Positions 25,779 through 33,977 of a stretch of 64,000 bases of DNA are shown piece after piece. The stretch is taken from the NCBI GenBank assembly GCA_965218875.1, contig OZ244707.1, positions 124,001 to 188,000 of the forward strand. The letters run 5' to 3'. This DNA is from CBDCMJ01 sp965218875. GTDB taxonomy: Bacteria > Chloroflexota > Dehalococcoidia > Lucifugimonadales > UBA3495. Both the position numbers and the translations under genes were made by a program. Every line of letters begins with the position of its first letter. Positions within the stretch are counted from its first letter, which is position 1. The notes beneath the pieces were generated by a model that saw only the letters and a program-made list of their open reading frames with translations, had not been told where the DNA came from and made no database searches.

Positions 25779-26099
25779 ATGCACATCACTCTCAGCGAGC
25801 AGGCGAAAGCCCACATTCGACAAAAAGGCGGCGTCGCCGTCGTTGACCTGGTTTCCCTGGCTACTTGATCCGGCTCCAATGCCAAGGTATCGGTCGATAC
25901 CCGCGTGGGCAGGCGGAACCTCACCGCCTACAGGATCTTCAGGCTGGAGGATATCCAGGTGTTGGTCATGCCGGGACTGGCCCGACGCACCGAGAACATG
26001 TTCTTGGACCTCAAGGCGTCCATGTTTTCCCGCAACCTGAGGGCCACGCTGGTGTTTCCCGGCGGCATCGTCCTGGGGCGTCGCGTCCCCCTGTCTTGA
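25779..26099 (+). CDS. Candidate selenoprotein with in-frame TGA (CC/Se-motif-like)
   Basis: ATG 25779 opens a 29-codon frame (MHITLSEQAKAHIRQKGG..) ending at TGA 25866-25868. The same frame then continues for 76 coherent codons (pieces NLTAYRIFRLEDIQVLVM and NMFLDLKASMF) to a terminal TGA at 26097-26099, giving 106 residues if TGA 30 is decoded. The architecture (short amphipathic start, KGG, beta strand, redox position, then a long beta-rich tail) resembles the CC/Se-motif small (seleno)protein family, in which Cys or selenocysteine occupies this place. A hairpin with a GGTC loop lies 23 bases after the TGA. A GGGGTG RBS-like stretch precedes the start. The alternative is a nonsense-mutated gene. 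Confidence 0.7.
25880..25911 (+). promoter_or_regulatory. bSECIS-like hairpin after in-frame TGA
   Basis: Inner perfect stem GGTATC (25886-25891) / GATACC (25896-25901) closes the tetraloop GGTC (25892-25895). An outer stem is TGCC (25880-25883) / GGCA (25908-25911), with an asymmetric internal loop. The GGUC apical loop is that of the E. coli fdhF SECIS, and its distance from the TGA (23 bases) is within the range accepted for bacterial SECIS elements. Confidence 0.65.
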
Positions 26100-26224
26100 T
26101 CCCGATCCCCTCAGCCCTCCGATTCGGCGGCGGGCGCACCCAACCGTTCGCCATACCCAGCAGGCGTTCCCGCCGGCCTCCGTCGACCTCGCGGCCCCCA
26201 CCCGGTCCCCAAAAGGGGTCCCGT

Positions 26225-26671
26225 CTAGAATCCGCTGATCAGCTCCAGAATGGTCCCGTCGGGGTCTTTGAAGCAGACCACGCCGATTTCGGTCCCGTCT
26301 TCTCTGGGGATCTTGTGCAGCGGCGCCACGAACTCGATATTTTTCGCTTGCAGGTCCTCGTAGGCCTTGTCGATGTCCTCGACGGAGAAGGCGATGCGGC
26401 ATATGCCGACGTTGTTGAGGGTGGGGTAGGGGGCGCCCTGGGTGGGAGGCTCGATAAACTGGACCAGGTCCAATATCATTGAGCCGGGTTCGTCTCCCAG
26501 GCGCATGAACACCCCGCGCAGCTTGCTAGCTTTTACCCCCAGGGCGTCGCCCACGGTGGGGTCCGCCATGGTAAAGTCGTCGACCTTCTTGAATCCCAGG
26601 TCCTGGTAGAACCCGACGGAGCGGTCCATGTCGGTGACGCATACGTTCACGTGAAAGAACTGCTGTAGCAT
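26225..26671 (-). CDS. VOC-family protein (glyoxalase/dioxygenase-like)
   Basis: 148 residues with a paired beta-alpha-beta-beta-beta vicinal oxygen chelate fold: HVNVCVTDMDRSVGFYQDLGF at the N-terminus, FKDPDGTILELISGF at the C-terminus. The final E (in LELI) and the N-terminal H are the expected metal ligands. Family members include methylmalonyl-CoA epimerases, lyases and dioxygenases. ATG 26669-26671 is preceded by AAGGAGGAAGATC; a longer upstream frame lacks an RBS. Confidence 0.85.
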   Translation of the reverse strand: MLQQFFHVNVCVTDMDRSVGFYQDLGFKKVDDFTMADPTVGDALGVKASKLRGVFMRLGDEPGSMILDLVQFIEPPTQGAPYPTLNNVGICRIAFSVEDIDKAYEDLQAKNIEFVAPLHKIPREDGTEIGVVCFKDPDGTILELISGF

Positions 26672-26910
26672 GATCTTCCTCCTTGCGATAGCTGGGCGAT
26701 CTGGCGATGGTTGGGCCGGGGCCGCCCGGCCCCCGGTTAAGACTATCAGCACCCCGTCTCGGCTGACAACCCCGGTAGGCCCGGCGCAACTGTTCAGACT
26801 TAAGGAGAGCCGGCCCTTCGACTGCGCTTCGTTCCGCCTACGGCTCCACTTCGCTTCGCTCAGGACGAACGGATACACATCAAGTCTGAACAGTTACGGC
26901 CCGGCTCCTC
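26672..26910. repeat. Intergenic region with REP-like repeat
   Basis: 26813-26873 is related to the inverted repeat at 3698-3806 (cccttcgactgcgcttcg...cttcgctcaggacgaacgg). It is flanked by two copies of an inverted gactt/aagtc sequence: cagacttaag at about 26795 and catcaagtctgaacagtt at about 26878. Confidence 0.5.
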
Positions 26911-27690
26911 CTACCTGGCCCGGTACTGCGGGGGACGCTTCTCCACGAAAGCCTGGCTGGACTCCTTGAAGTCTTCCGTGAGGTGGAGCTTCAGCGACTG
27001 GATGAACATATCGGCGGCGGCGGTGGGCTGCACCCACTGTCGGCGGGCCAGGTGCACCCCGGCCCGGGAGGCCAGCGGAGGCGCTTTGAGCACCTTGCCG
27101 GCAAGCTCTTGGGCCGCCTCCAGGTGTTGGCCCGTGGGCGCCAAGCGGTTGATGAGGCCCAGGCGGTATAGCTCGGGCGCGGCCAGGGGCTCGCCGGTGA
27201 TGACCAACTCGCTGAGAATCTTGGAGGGCATGAAGGCGTTGAGCTTGGCCCATACACGACCGCCGGGCAGCCCCCGCCGGGTCTCGGCGATGCCGAACTG
27301 GGTCTCCTCCGAGGCAACTACCAGGTCGCATTCGGCGGCGATGGCCATGCCATAGCCCAGGGCGTAGCCGTGGACCGCGGCGATGACCGGCTTCCAGTGG
27401 ATCGAGCGGCCCAGGAAGCCTTCGGGGTTGTAGCCGCCCTCCCGCGCCGCCCGCTGCTGGGGCGTCATGTTGATGAAGCGCTGCTTCACGTCGGCGCCCG
27501 CGCAGAAGCTGCGGCCCGCGCCGTGAATGATGGCCACCCAAGCCTCCTCGTCGATGTCAAACTCCAGCAGGGCCGCGTGAAGGTCGCGCTCGAACTGGTC
27601 GTTGACCGCGTTCAGCGCCTGGGGGCGGTTGAACATGATGTAGCCGACCTTTTCCGCCCTGCTGTAGACCATGGTCTCGTACTCGGCCAC
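26911..27690 (-). CDS. Enoyl-CoA hydratase/isomerase-family protein
   Basis: 259-residue crotonase fold. RPQALNAVNDQF, then IIHGAGRSFCAGADVKQR, where AGAD is the oxyanion-hole loop, and VHGYALGYGMAIAAECDLVVA with the second oxyanion glycine. It acts on CoA thioesters in beta-oxidation-like catabolism, in line with the acyl-CoA dehydrogenase downstream on the same strand beyond the HTH gene. GTG start behind GGAGGTG. Confidence 0.88.
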   Translation of the reverse strand: MAEYETMVYSRAEKVGYIMFNRPQALNAVNDQFERDLHAALLEFDIDEEAWVAIIHGAGRSFCAGADVKQRFINMTPQQRAAREGGYNPEGFLGRSIHWKPVIAAVHGYALGYGMAIAAECDLVVASEETQFGIAETRRGLPGGRVWAKLNAFMPSKILSELVITGEPLAAPELYRLGLINRLAPTGQHLEAAQELAGKVLKAPPLASRAGVHLARRQWVQPTAAADMFIQSLKLHLTEDFKESSQAFVEKRPPQYRAR

Positions 27691-27808
27691 TTAATCCACC
27701 TCCGGCCTCGGTTTTCGTAGCGGGTCGATTCGGGGTGCGGCTTCCGGAGGGCCCGGGTGAGGCTCCCGCCGCGCCGCAAATCGGCCGTCAGAATGCCGCC
27801 CAAGGGTA

Positions 27809-27838
27809 TTGACGGTATGCGAACGTGTGTTCTATACT
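27809..27838 (+). promoter_or_regulatory. Strong sigma-70 promoter of the HTH gene
   Basis: TTGACG (27809-27814), 18-base spacer, TATACT (27833-27838), 37 bases before ATG 27875. It overlaps the first SOS-box-like palindrome. Confidence 0.7.
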
Positions 27839-27863
27839 GGCCGCAATATCGAACATACGTTTC
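27820..27863 (+). promoter_or_regulatory. Two SOS-box-like palindromes (LexA operators)
   Basis: CGAACGTGTGTTCT (27820-27833) and CGAACATACGTTTC (27850-27863). Against the Gram-positive LexA consensus CGAACRNRYGTTYC the first matches 13 of 14 positions and the second all 14. Their centres are 30 bases apart, about three helical turns; the first overlaps the spacer and -10 edge and the second lies at the transcript start. This suggests repression by LexA. Confidence 0.65.
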
Positions 27864-27874
27864 GGAGTGCTGCC

Positions 27875-28204
27875 ATGACTACGCTGCAACAGGCCGGCCC
27901 GGCGTTGGACTCGGTACCGGAATATTATCACTATGAGGACACCGGCTGCGAAGTGTCGCCTTCCTGTCTCAACTGTCCCCTCCCCCAGTGCAAGTACGAC
28001 GACCCGGACTGGTTCCAGAAGCACCGGCGGATGGCCCGGGACTTGAAGGTGTGGTCCACGATGCAGTCCGGAGGGCTGACCGTCGAGGAAGCGGCGGCGC
28101 GCTTTTCGGTGACAGTGCGGACGGTTTTCCGCATCATGCGCCGTTGCCGGGACGCGGAGCAGGAGGGCGGTCTGGTGGCCTTGGAGGCCTTTGCTGCGGA
28201 CTAG
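27875..28204 (+). CDS. Cysteine-rich helix-turn-helix protein, probable SOS-regulated
   Basis: 109 residues, no firm family. A cysteine cluster Cys25-x5-Cys31-x2-Cys34-x4-Cys39 (TGCEVSPSCLNCPLPQC) could bind zinc or an iron-sulfur cluster. An HTH follows (LTVEEAAARFSVTVRTVFRIMRR, about 68-90). This recalls small DNA-binding proteins of phage or accessory regions. GGAG precedes the ATG. It runs opposite to its neighbours and has its own strong promoter with two LexA-like operators, so a damage-response role is inferred, not shown. Confidence 0.7.
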   Translation: MTTLQQAGPALDSVPEYYHYEDTGCEVSPSCLNCPLPQCKYDDPDWFQKHRRMARDLKVWSTMQSGGLTVEEAAARFSVTVRTVFRIMRRCRDAEQEGGLVALEAFAAD

Positions 28205-28335
28205 CCGGAGGACTTTGGCCGCAGGGGGCCGCCGGTGGCGTCCCGCCTGGCAGCCTTGGACCGACCGCCTCCAGGGGTGCTGACCCTGCGCCAGCCACCC
28301 GGGCCGAGGCGTAGGGCGTTGGCCAAGGGCGGTCC

Positions 28336-29511
28336 TCAGCCCCTGGGCAGGCCCAGACCCCGTCCGGCGATGATGTTCCGCTGGACTTCCGACGTCCCGG
28401 CGGCGATCTTGTGGGAGAAGCTGACCATCCAGTTTTCCTGGACCCGGCCGTTGAGGGGCGCCCGCTGCTCGCCGCGCCCCAGCGCGCCGTACATTCCCAA
28501 GACGTCCAGCCCGGTCGAAGTGACCCGTTGCAGGGTCTCGCTGCCGAACACCTTGCTCATGGAAGCTTCCTTGTTGGGCACCAGGCCCTCCCCCTGCATG
28601 TAGGCCACGTTGTAGGCCATCAGGCGGGCCACTTCGCACTCGATGTACCGGTCGGCCAGCAGGTTCCGCACCCAGGGAGCCTCCATGAGGGGCAGGCCGT
28701 TGCGCTTGGTCTCCACGGCGTGGGCCCGGGTCTCGTCCAACAGGCGCCGGGCCATGGCCGAGTAGTCGATGCCGGAGCGCTCGAAGTCCAGCAGGGTCAC
28801 CGCCACGTACCATCCGCGGTTCTCCTCACCCACTACGTTCTGACGCGGCACCCGCACGTTGTCGAAGATAATCTGGTTGAATTCGTGGCCGTTGGCCATG
28901 TTCATGATGGGGCGCACTTCGATGCCGGGGGTCTTCATGTCCACCAGCATGAAGCTGATGCCCCGGTGCTTGGGGGCGTCGGGGTCGGTGCGGGTCAGCA
29001 GCATTATCCAATCGGCGCGATGGGCCAGGGTGGTCCAGATCTTGGTGCCGTTGATCACAAAGTCGTCCCCGTCCCGCACGGCGCGGGTGCTCAGGGACGC
29101 CAGGTCCGAACCCGACTCCGGCTCGCTGTAACCCTGGCACCACTGCACTTCTCCCCGGGCCACGGGGTTCAGGTGGGCCTGCTTTTGCTCCTCGGAGCCG
29201 TGGATCATCAGGGTGGGGCCCAACATGCGCACGCCGAAAATATCCCGCCCGGGAGCGCGCATGTAGGCCATCTCTTCGTTGAAGATAACCGAGCGGATGG
29301 GGGAAGCGTTCTGGCCGCCGTACTCCTCGGGCCAGTGCATGGTCAGCCATCCCCGGGCGGCCAGCTTCCGCCGCATGCTGCGGGTCAACTCCCAGTCGCC
29401 CTCCTCGGGCCACCTTCCGCCGCCTTCCCAACTGGCAGGAAGCTCTGCGCCCATGAAGTCCCGCAACTCCTGACGGAAAGTTTCGTCTCCGGGGTTGAGC
29501 TTGAAGTCCAC
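28336..29511 (-). CDS. Acyl-CoA dehydrogenase
   Basis: 391-residue acyl-CoA dehydrogenase. HWPEEYGGQNASPI, GYSEPESGSDLASLSTRA on the FAD strand, NGTKIWTTLAH, and C-terminal FSHKIAAGTSEVQRNIIAGRGLGLPRG. The TSEVQRN and ARG-rich end are typical of the long-chain/citronellyl-type group. GTG start. It may cooperate with the enoyl-CoA hydratase gene of the same strand. Confidence 0.9.
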   Translation of the reverse strand: MDFKLNPGDETFRQELRDFMGAELPASWEGGGRWPEEGDWELTRSMRRKLAARGWLTMHWPEEYGGQNASPIRSVIFNEEMAYMRAPGRDIFGVRMLGPTLMIHGSEEQKQAHLNPVARGEVQWCQGYSEPESGSDLASLSTRAVRDGDDFVINGTKIWTTLAHRADWIMLLTRTDPDAPKHRGISFMLVDMKTPGIEVRPIMNMANGHEFNQIIFDNVRVPRQNVVGEENRGWYVAVTLLDFERSGIDYSAMARRLLDETRAHAVETKRNGLPLMEAPWVRNLLADRYIECEVARLMAYNVAYMQGEGLVPNKEASMSKVFGSETLQRVTSTGLDVLGMYGALGRGEQRAPLNGRVQENWMVSFSHKIAAGTSEVQRNIIAGRGLGLPRG

Positions 29512-29574
29512 GGCCCTACTCCTGTTAAGGGGGTTGCGGGGTGCGCCGGGGTCGTTACGGGGACGCGGGTCCGT

Positions 29575-29811
29575 TTAGGAGCCGACGGCCACGCAGGTTA
29601 CGGTCCGGACCACGCCGGCGACCGTGTGTATGTGGCCGGTCACGAGGTTGCCCACCACCGTCATGTCATCGCCGCTGATGAGGGCGATGATGTCGTAGGG
29701 GCCGGTGACCACGTCCACCGATTCTATGCCTTCCAAGCCCTGCAAGGTAGCCGCCACGTCCCGGGTCTTGCCCACCGCCGTTTCCACCAGTAGATATGCT
29801 CTAGTCGCCAT
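29575..29811 (-). CDS. Stand-alone Lrp/AsnC ligand-binding (RAM) domain
   Basis: 78 residues with only the RAM/AsnC_trans_reg ferredoxin-like fold and no HTH: AYLLVETAVGKTRDVAATL, then GPYDIIALISGDD with the conserved ligand-binding GPYD. Such orphan domains bind amino acids and may act by mixing with full-length Lrp oligomers. Upstream of the acyl-CoA dehydrogenase on the same strand. Confidence 0.8.
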   Translation of the reverse strand: MATRAYLLVETAVGKTRDVAATLQGLEGIESVDVVTGPYDIIALISGDDMTVVGNLVTGHIHTVAGVVRTVTCVAVGS

Positions 29812-29991
29812 CCTGCCCCCTTGGGACCGCCGCCAGGCTCCGCACGATGGTCATGGGGAACGACATGGCCTGCGGTGTCCCTTTGGATGAACTCGGCTGC
29901 CGGTGCAGTACGCAGGGCCATTCTACGGTCCGGCTATGGGGCTGTCAATTCGCGCGGCGGTTGGCCCGCCGGGGCCATTCGGGGGCAGGGG

Positions 29992-30819
29992 TCAGTAGTA
30001 GACCGCGTTGCCGGTGCCGCCGCCGGCGGCGATGACCTCCCCGGTGATGGCCCAGGCTTTGTCGGAAGCCAGGAACGCAGTAAGGTAGGCGACCTCCGAG
30101 GCGTCGACCATCCGGCATATGGCGTTGCCCCGGGGAGAGCCGGGAGCGAAGTCCTGCTCCTCCATATCCTCCGCGGAGATGCCCAGTTCGGAACCCCGGG
30201 TGGCCAGCATCCCCGGAGTGCGCTCGGTGCGGGTGGTCCCCGGATGAATGCAGTTCACCGTGATCCCGTGGCGTCCCACGTGATTGGAGAGGGTCTTGGT
30301 GAGGTGGACCAAGGACACATTGCGGGCGCCGCCGCTCAGGTTGCCCGCGTTGCGGGCGTTGCCGCCGCTGATGTTGATGATGCGGCCCCATCCCTGTTCC
30401 CGCATGAGGGGAATGGCGGCGCGGGAGCACCGCAAAGCCCCCACGTACTTCACGTCGAAGTCGCTGATCAGCTCGTCCTCGTTGACGGTTTCAATGGGCC
30501 CCACGGCAGTGGCCGCGCCGCCGGGGTGGGACCCGCTGTTCACCAGGACGTGCAGCCCTCCCAGTTGCTCCGCCGCCTGGGCTATCACCCGGTCCACCTG
30601 GTCCGTTTTGGTCACGTCCAGGGCCAGGGGGACAATCCTACGTCCGGTCTCATCCTGGATTTCCCGGGCCGCCGCCTCCAGGTCGGCCATGGTGCGGGAG
30701 GCGATGACCACGTCAGCCCCCTCCCGGGCCAGTTCCCGTGCTATGGCCTTGCCGATGCCCTTGCTGCCGCCGGTCACCAGCGCGTTCCTGCCCTGCAGTC
30801 CCAGTTCCATGTCCGTCAT
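29992..30819 (-). CDS. SDR-family oxidoreductase with altered active site
   Basis: 275 residues. Rossmann TGGSKGIGKAI and LVNSGSHPGG are normal. The segment where classical SDRs carry Y-x3-K reads SGGARNVSLVHLTKTL, so neither the tyrosine nor the lysine is at its usual position. NISGG retains serine. It may use another residue or act as a non-catalytic member. It precedes the LLM genes in the minus-strand block. Confidence 0.82.
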   Translation of the reverse strand: MTDMELGLQGRNALVTGGSKGIGKAIARELAREGADVVIASRTMADLEAAAREIQDETGRRIVPLALDVTKTDQVDRVIAQAAEQLGGLHVLVNSGSHPGGAATAVGPIETVNEDELISDFDVKYVGALRCSRAAIPLMREQGWGRIINISGGNARNAGNLSGGARNVSLVHLTKTLSNHVGRHGITVNCIHPGTTRTERTPGMLATRGSELGISAEDMEEQDFAPGSPRGNAICRMVDASEVAYLTAFLASDKAWAITGEVIAAGGGTGNAVYY

Positions 30820-30853
30820 CTCCTAATCAAAATGGATAGCGGGGGTCTTTGAT

Positions 30854-31765
30854 TCACCCGGCCTGGGCGAAGTGGGGCATCACTTCCCCGGCGAAGGCAT
30901 CCATGGCCCCCCAAAGGTTCTCCGCGCTTGCCGACGCGAAGTTGCAGACCACCACCGGAACACCCAGCGCCTGGTAGCCGAGCAGGTCCTCGCGCACCTG
31001 CTGCGGCGGTCCCTGGCCCAGCCGCCGGCCGGAGGTCCCGGCGCGGCGGGACTCCTCCCCCGCCGCCTCCAGCCCGATGCCCTGGTGGACCGTCACCTGG
31101 GGCCCGTCGCCGCGCCCCGCCTCGTCGGACAATTGACGCAGCCGGGCCATCCGCTCTTCCAGGTCGCCCAGGGGCATGGAGGTGGGATGCCAGGCCTGTC
31201 CGAAGGCGACGGCGCGCCTCAGGGCGGCGTCGCTCCGCCCGCCGACCCAGATGGGAGGATGGGGGCTTTGCCGCGGCTTTGGCTGGAACCGCACTTCTTC
31301 GAAAGAAAAGTAGCGTCCGCGGAAGGTCGTGGGGTCCTCGGTCCAGAGGGCAATCATCAACCTCAGGTATTCATCGGTGCGCCGGCCCCGTTGGCCGGAG
31401 GGGACTCCCAGGGCCTGGAACTCGTCCGGCGCTCCCCCGGCCCCTATCCCGAAAATCACCCTGCCTTCGGACAAGACGTCCAGGGTGGCAATCATCTTGG
31501 CCGCCACCAGGGGGTTGCGGTAGGGCACCACGATGACCGTGCTGCCCAGCTTGACGGTCCGGGTGACGGCGGCCGCCTGGCTCAGCACCACGAAGGCGTC
31601 GTAGAAGACGGGCCCGATGTTGGGCAACAGGTGCTTGGGGGTAACGACGTGGTCGCTGACCCACAGGGAGTGGAAACCCAGGGCCTCGGCCCGTTGCGCG
31701 GTGGCCCGGAGATCGTCGCCGGAGACCGTCTTGCCGTAGTGGGGAAGGCAAACGCCGAACTGCAT
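30854..31765 (-). CDS. LLM-class flavin/F420 oxidoreductase
   Basis: 303 residues. MQFGVCLPHYGKTVSG, GFHSLWVSDHVVTP, VKLGSTVIVVPYRNPL, GRVIFGIGAGGAPDEF and PHPPIWVGGRS are luciferase-like signatures. Start taken at ATG 31765; an in-frame ATG 75 bases upstream is closer to the preceding stop but gives an unlikely N-terminus. Second of three tandem LLM genes with likely co-transcription. Confidence 0.85.
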   Translation of the reverse strand: MQFGVCLPHYGKTVSGDDLRATAQRAEALGFHSLWVSDHVVTPKHLLPNIGPVFYDAFVVLSQAAAVTRTVKLGSTVIVVPYRNPLVAAKMIATLDVLSEGRVIFGIGAGGAPDEFQALGVPSGQRGRRTDEYLRLMIALWTEDPTTFRGRYFSFEEVRFQPKPRQSPHPPIWVGGRSDAALRRAVAFGQAWHPTSMPLGDLEERMARLRQLSDEAGRGDGPQVTVHQGIGLEAAGEESRRAGTSGRRLGQGPPQQVREDLLGYQALGVPVVVCNFASASAENLWGAMDAFAGEVMPHFAQAG

Positions 31766-31857
31766 CTTCACCCCGGTGACGCCGAGCTTCGCGCCGTCCA
31801 ACTCTCCACCGGCGCCGGAGGCCGCCGGCGACCGCGCCATGCCGCCCGGAGGCTGGT

Positions 31858-32964
31858 TCAGTCTTCGCCCAAGCCGGCCAGTTGCGGCATCACCTCTTCG
31901 GCCAGGAGGCGCATGGACCTTTCGTAGGCGGGCCTATTGTCCGAGTGATCGTAGGTGAGCCATAACAGGGTGCCGAATCCGCCCGCCATTTCGTACAAGT
32001 CCCGGATTTTCCGGGCCACCGTGTCGGGGGAGCCCACCAGCCACAGGTGGTCCGCCATGTACTCCAGGGTCACCGCGTCGTCGGGCATACTCTCGTCGTG
32101 CTTCATGGCGCGGATGAAGGGATAGGCTCCATAGGCGAACAGGGGACGCAGGTATTCGCGCCAGACGCGGCCCTGCATGCTGTTCAGCGCGCCTTCCCGG
32201 GCTTCGGCGTCGGTCTCCGCAACCCAGATGTCCCTGACTATGCGCCAGTTGCTCCGGGAGGGGGCCTGGCGTCCCGCGCTGGCGGCGCCCTCCTGCACGG
32301 AGTCCCAGTGGCTGGCCATGTACACCCCGTTCATGCCCAGGCTCATGGGAATATAGCCCCGTTCTCCGGCTATCTTGAGGGTCTCCGAGCCGGGGCTGGC
32401 CGCGGCGACGCCGATGGGCGGGTGCGGCTTTTGGAAGGGCGTGAGGAACGTGCGCAGGTTGGCGAACTCGGTCTTCTGGGGGTCGGGAATGTTGAAGTTC
32501 CAGTATTTGCCCTCGTAATGAAAGGGGCCGTCCACGTGTTCCCACAGGCTCAGGATGATGTCCAGGGATTCCCTGGTCATCTCGCGGTGCTGCCCCGCTT
32601 CCATGTTGATGTCGAACATCTCGTGGTCCGTGACCAGGCCCCCGGAGCCAATGCCGAACATGAACCGGCCCTGCGCCATGTGGTCTAGGTAGGCCACCCG
32701 ATGGGCCAGTTCCACGGGATGGTGAAAGGGGAGCAGGTGGGCGCCGGTGCACAGGGTAATGTTCTCGGTGCGGGTCAACGCCTGGGCAATCAGCAGGTCC
32801 GGGGCGGGAACGGGCTCCCACGCGGCCGTAAAGTGCTCTCCGACCCACGCCTCGTTGAAGCCTAGCGTATCCGCCAGGGATAGCACGTCTAGGTCCCAAT
32901 TGAGGGCGTCGATGGGCGCTCGCTCCGGGGGGTGGGACGGCATCAGGAACAGACCGGATTTCAT
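31858..32964 (-). CDS. LLM-class flavin-dependent monooxygenase
   Basis: 368 residues. GFNEAWVGEHFTAAWEPV, LCTGAHLLPFHHPVELAH, GRFMFGIGSGGLVTDHEMF and HPPIGVAAASPGSE resemble the larger alkanal-monooxygenase-type subgroup. It is longer than the neighbouring F420-type members. C-terminal SPDTVARKIRDLY is family-typical. Begins with ATG preceded by AGGAG. Confidence 0.86.
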   Translation of the reverse strand: MKSGLFLMPSHPPERAPIDALNWDLDVLSLADTLGFNEAWVGEHFTAAWEPVPAPDLLIAQALTRTENITLCTGAHLLPFHHPVELAHRVAYLDHMAQGRFMFGIGSGGLVTDHEMFDINMEAGQHREMTRESLDIILSLWEHVDGPFHYEGKYWNFNIPDPQKTEFANLRTFLTPFQKPHPPIGVAAASPGSETLKIAGERGYIPMSLGMNGVYMASHWDSVQEGAASAGRQAPSRSNWRIVRDIWVAETDAEAREGALNSMQGRVWREYLRPLFAYGAYPFIRAMKHDESMPDDAVTLEYMADHLWLVGSPDTVARKIRDLYEMAGGFGTLLWLTYDHSDNRPAYERSMRLLAEEVMPQLAGLGED

Positions 32965-33059
32965 GTCTCCTCCATAGTGGTTGATTCAGTGTGCCCGCTT
33001 CGCCGCGGGTCGGTTCCAGGCCCAACCGGTTCTTCGGCCCTGGTTGGCTCAGGCCCCGG

Positions 33060-33911
33060 CTAACGGAGCAGCCCTTCGGCGATTCTCTCCAGTTCCTCGC
33101 CCATCCGGGCCTCCGTGTCACAGTACTCGGGCCAGACGGCGACCCGATCCGCGCCAGCGTCGAGAAAAGCCTGCACCTGGGCTCTGGTGGTGTCCGGCGG
33201 CAGCCCGAAGGCGGAGATGGTCAGGGAACCGGGGTCCCTCCCTCTTTCGGCAGCCAATGTGTCCAGGATTTCCCGGCCGTCCTCTATCTGGTGGGGTGTG
33301 GCGCGAGAGGGAAGCCAGCCGTCTCCCCACCGGGCCACGCGCTGCAGCACGTTGCGGGCGTTGCCGCCCAGGAGCACCGGCGGGTGGGGCTTCTGGGCCG
33401 GTTTGGGGTAGCAGTAGACCGGGGGAAAGTCGTAGTACTTGCCGTGAAACTCCGCCTCATCCTCGCTCCACAGCTTTTTCAGCACCTGGATGGCCTCGTG
33501 GGTCTGGGTCCAGCGGTGATCGAAATCTCCCCCCATTATGGTGGTCTCCTCGCGGTTCCAGCCGGCGCCGATGCCGAACACGAAGCGGCCTCCGCTGTAT
33601 TGGTCCAGGGCCGAAATGCACTTGGCCAGCTCCAGCGGGTTGCGCTCGGGGACCAGGGTGATGCCCGTGGCCAGCTTGATCTTGGTCGTGACGGCCGAGG
33701 CCCGGGCCAGGGCGACATACGGATCGGTGAAATGGCGGTAGGTATCGGGAATGGCGCCGCCGGTGAGGGGGAAGGGGCTGTCGCTGTGCACCGGCAGTAT
33801 GGGGTGCTCGTGATACCAGAGGGACTCGAACCCCAACTCCTCGGCCTTCCGGGCCAGGAAAGCGGGGTCTATGGTGTAAGCAGGCAGGGGTACGACGATT
33901 CCGACGGCCAT
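33060..33911 (-). CDS. LLM-class F420-dependent oxidoreductase
   Basis: 283 residues. VVPLPAYTIDPAFLARKAEE, GFESLWYHEHPILP, IKLATGITLVPERNPL, GRFVFGIGAGWNREET and PHPPVLLGGNARN match the F420-dependent GWNREE subgroup. It has the RBS AGGAG. Third LLM gene in a row; similar to the member at 6028 in both motifs and layout. Confidence 0.87.
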   Translation of the reverse strand: MAVGIVVPLPAYTIDPAFLARKAEELGFESLWYHEHPILPVHSDSPFPLTGGAIPDTYRHFTDPYVALARASAVTTKIKLATGITLVPERNPLELAKCISALDQYSGGRFVFGIGAGWNREETTIMGGDFDHRWTQTHEAIQVLKKLWSEDEAEFHGKYYDFPPVYCYPKPAQKPHPPVLLGGNARNVLQRVARWGDGWLPSRATPHQIEDGREILDTLAAERGRDPGSLTISAFGLPPDTTRAQVQAFLDAGADRVAVWPEYCDTEARMGEELERIAEGLLR

Positions 33912-33977
33912 TTGAATTACTCCTTTGGACTACTCCTGTAAGCCGGTGTTTCGCGGGCGCCGTTGTCGGAACGGCGC

